Positions 11,210-11,279 of a DNA stretch of 11,279 nucleotides are shown one piece after another. The position numbers and the translations under genes were made by a program. Every line of letters starts with the position of its first letter. The stretch's first letter is position 1. Source of the DNA: a bacterium (GTDB lineage: Bacteria; Patescibacteriota; Minisyncoccia; UBA6257; 1-14-0-10-44-23); NCBI GenBank assembly GCA_030699515.1, contig JAUYME010000051.1:1-11279 (forward strand). Reading direction: 5' to 3'. The notes under the pieces were generated by a model. It saw only the letters and a list, made by a program, of their open reading frames with translations. It did no database searches and had not been told where the DNA came from.

Positions 11210-11268
11210 CACACTATTTGCAAATTCCCTCCAGAGGCGGGCAGGTGTGCAAATATTCAAATAGGGTG
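11210..11268. repeat. GC-rich element with locus-specific arms after the exonuclease gene
   Basis: CACACTATTTG (11210-11220) pairs with CAAATAGGGTG (11258-11268) at 10 of 11 positions. The interior carries TCCAGAGGCGGGCA (11230-11243), identical to 5636-5649, followed by GG. It begins seven bases after the TAA and could serve as a 3' hairpin of the exonuclease mRNA. The sequence to the window end shows no gene. Confidence 0.65.
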
Positions 11269-11279
11269 AAAAATAAAAA

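Noticed and set aside
1..11279. tRNA, rRNA or transposase genes
   Set aside because: No tRNA-like cloverleaf, rRNA segment or transposase motif was found on either strand by eye.

Overview
The window looks like chromosomal DNA of a Candidate Phyla Radiation (Patescibacteria, probably Parcubacteria-like) bacterium. This is inferred from style, not from a marker gene. The evidence is a compact AT-leaning genome of unrelated single genes on both strands, a TrpR-like YerC/YecD regulator, an RNase H-like DEDDy exonuclease, a Wzy-type ligase with a C-terminal repeat-like tail, promoters lying only a few bases before start codons, and many short GC-rich palindromic repeats.

Layout. Positions 1-213 are a divergent promoter region between a gene leaving the window on the minus strand (start at 33) and a large O-antigen ligase/polymerase-type membrane protein (214-2256, +). 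Positions 2257-2609 hold no gene. They hold an inverted array of 8-bp units, two arrays of 7-bp units and a GC-rich palindrome. Positions 5342-2610 (-) encode the ClpB disaggregase, with a structured leader, an extended -10 promoter and a small palindrome at the likely start of transcription. Positions 5343-5725 have no gene and contain large hairpins. Then follow, all on the minus strand, a membrane-anchored hypothetical protein (6361-5726), a membrane-tethered winged-helix protein (6853-6494), an orphan basic protein of different base composition (7351-6929) and a cysteine desulfurase (8724-7420). The cysteine desulfurase diverges from a TrpR-like repressor (8796-9116, +). The plus strand continues with a GCS2/glutamate-cysteine-ligase-like protein (9203-10090), a gamma-glutamylcyclotransferase-like protein (10147-10614) and an RNase H-like exonuclease (10634-11203).

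How it fits together. The genes do not form one pathway. The clearest functional links are the shared promoter region of the desulfurase and the TrpR-like repressor, where a perfect 20-bp palindrome suggests autoregulation, and the adjacent pair of a gamma-glutamyl ligase-like and a gamma-glutamyl cyclotransferase-like gene.

The most unusual content is the repeat landscape. Short-period arrays of 7-, 8- and 9-bp units, several arranged as mirror-image halves around a central core, sit between genes and also inside the cysteine desulfurase coding sequence. There they add in-frame peptide insertions, comparable in principle to Rickettsia palindromic elements. A second family of GC-rich palindromes is bracketed by locus-specific complementary arms. 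Several promoters appear to produce leaderless or nearly leaderless mRNAs.
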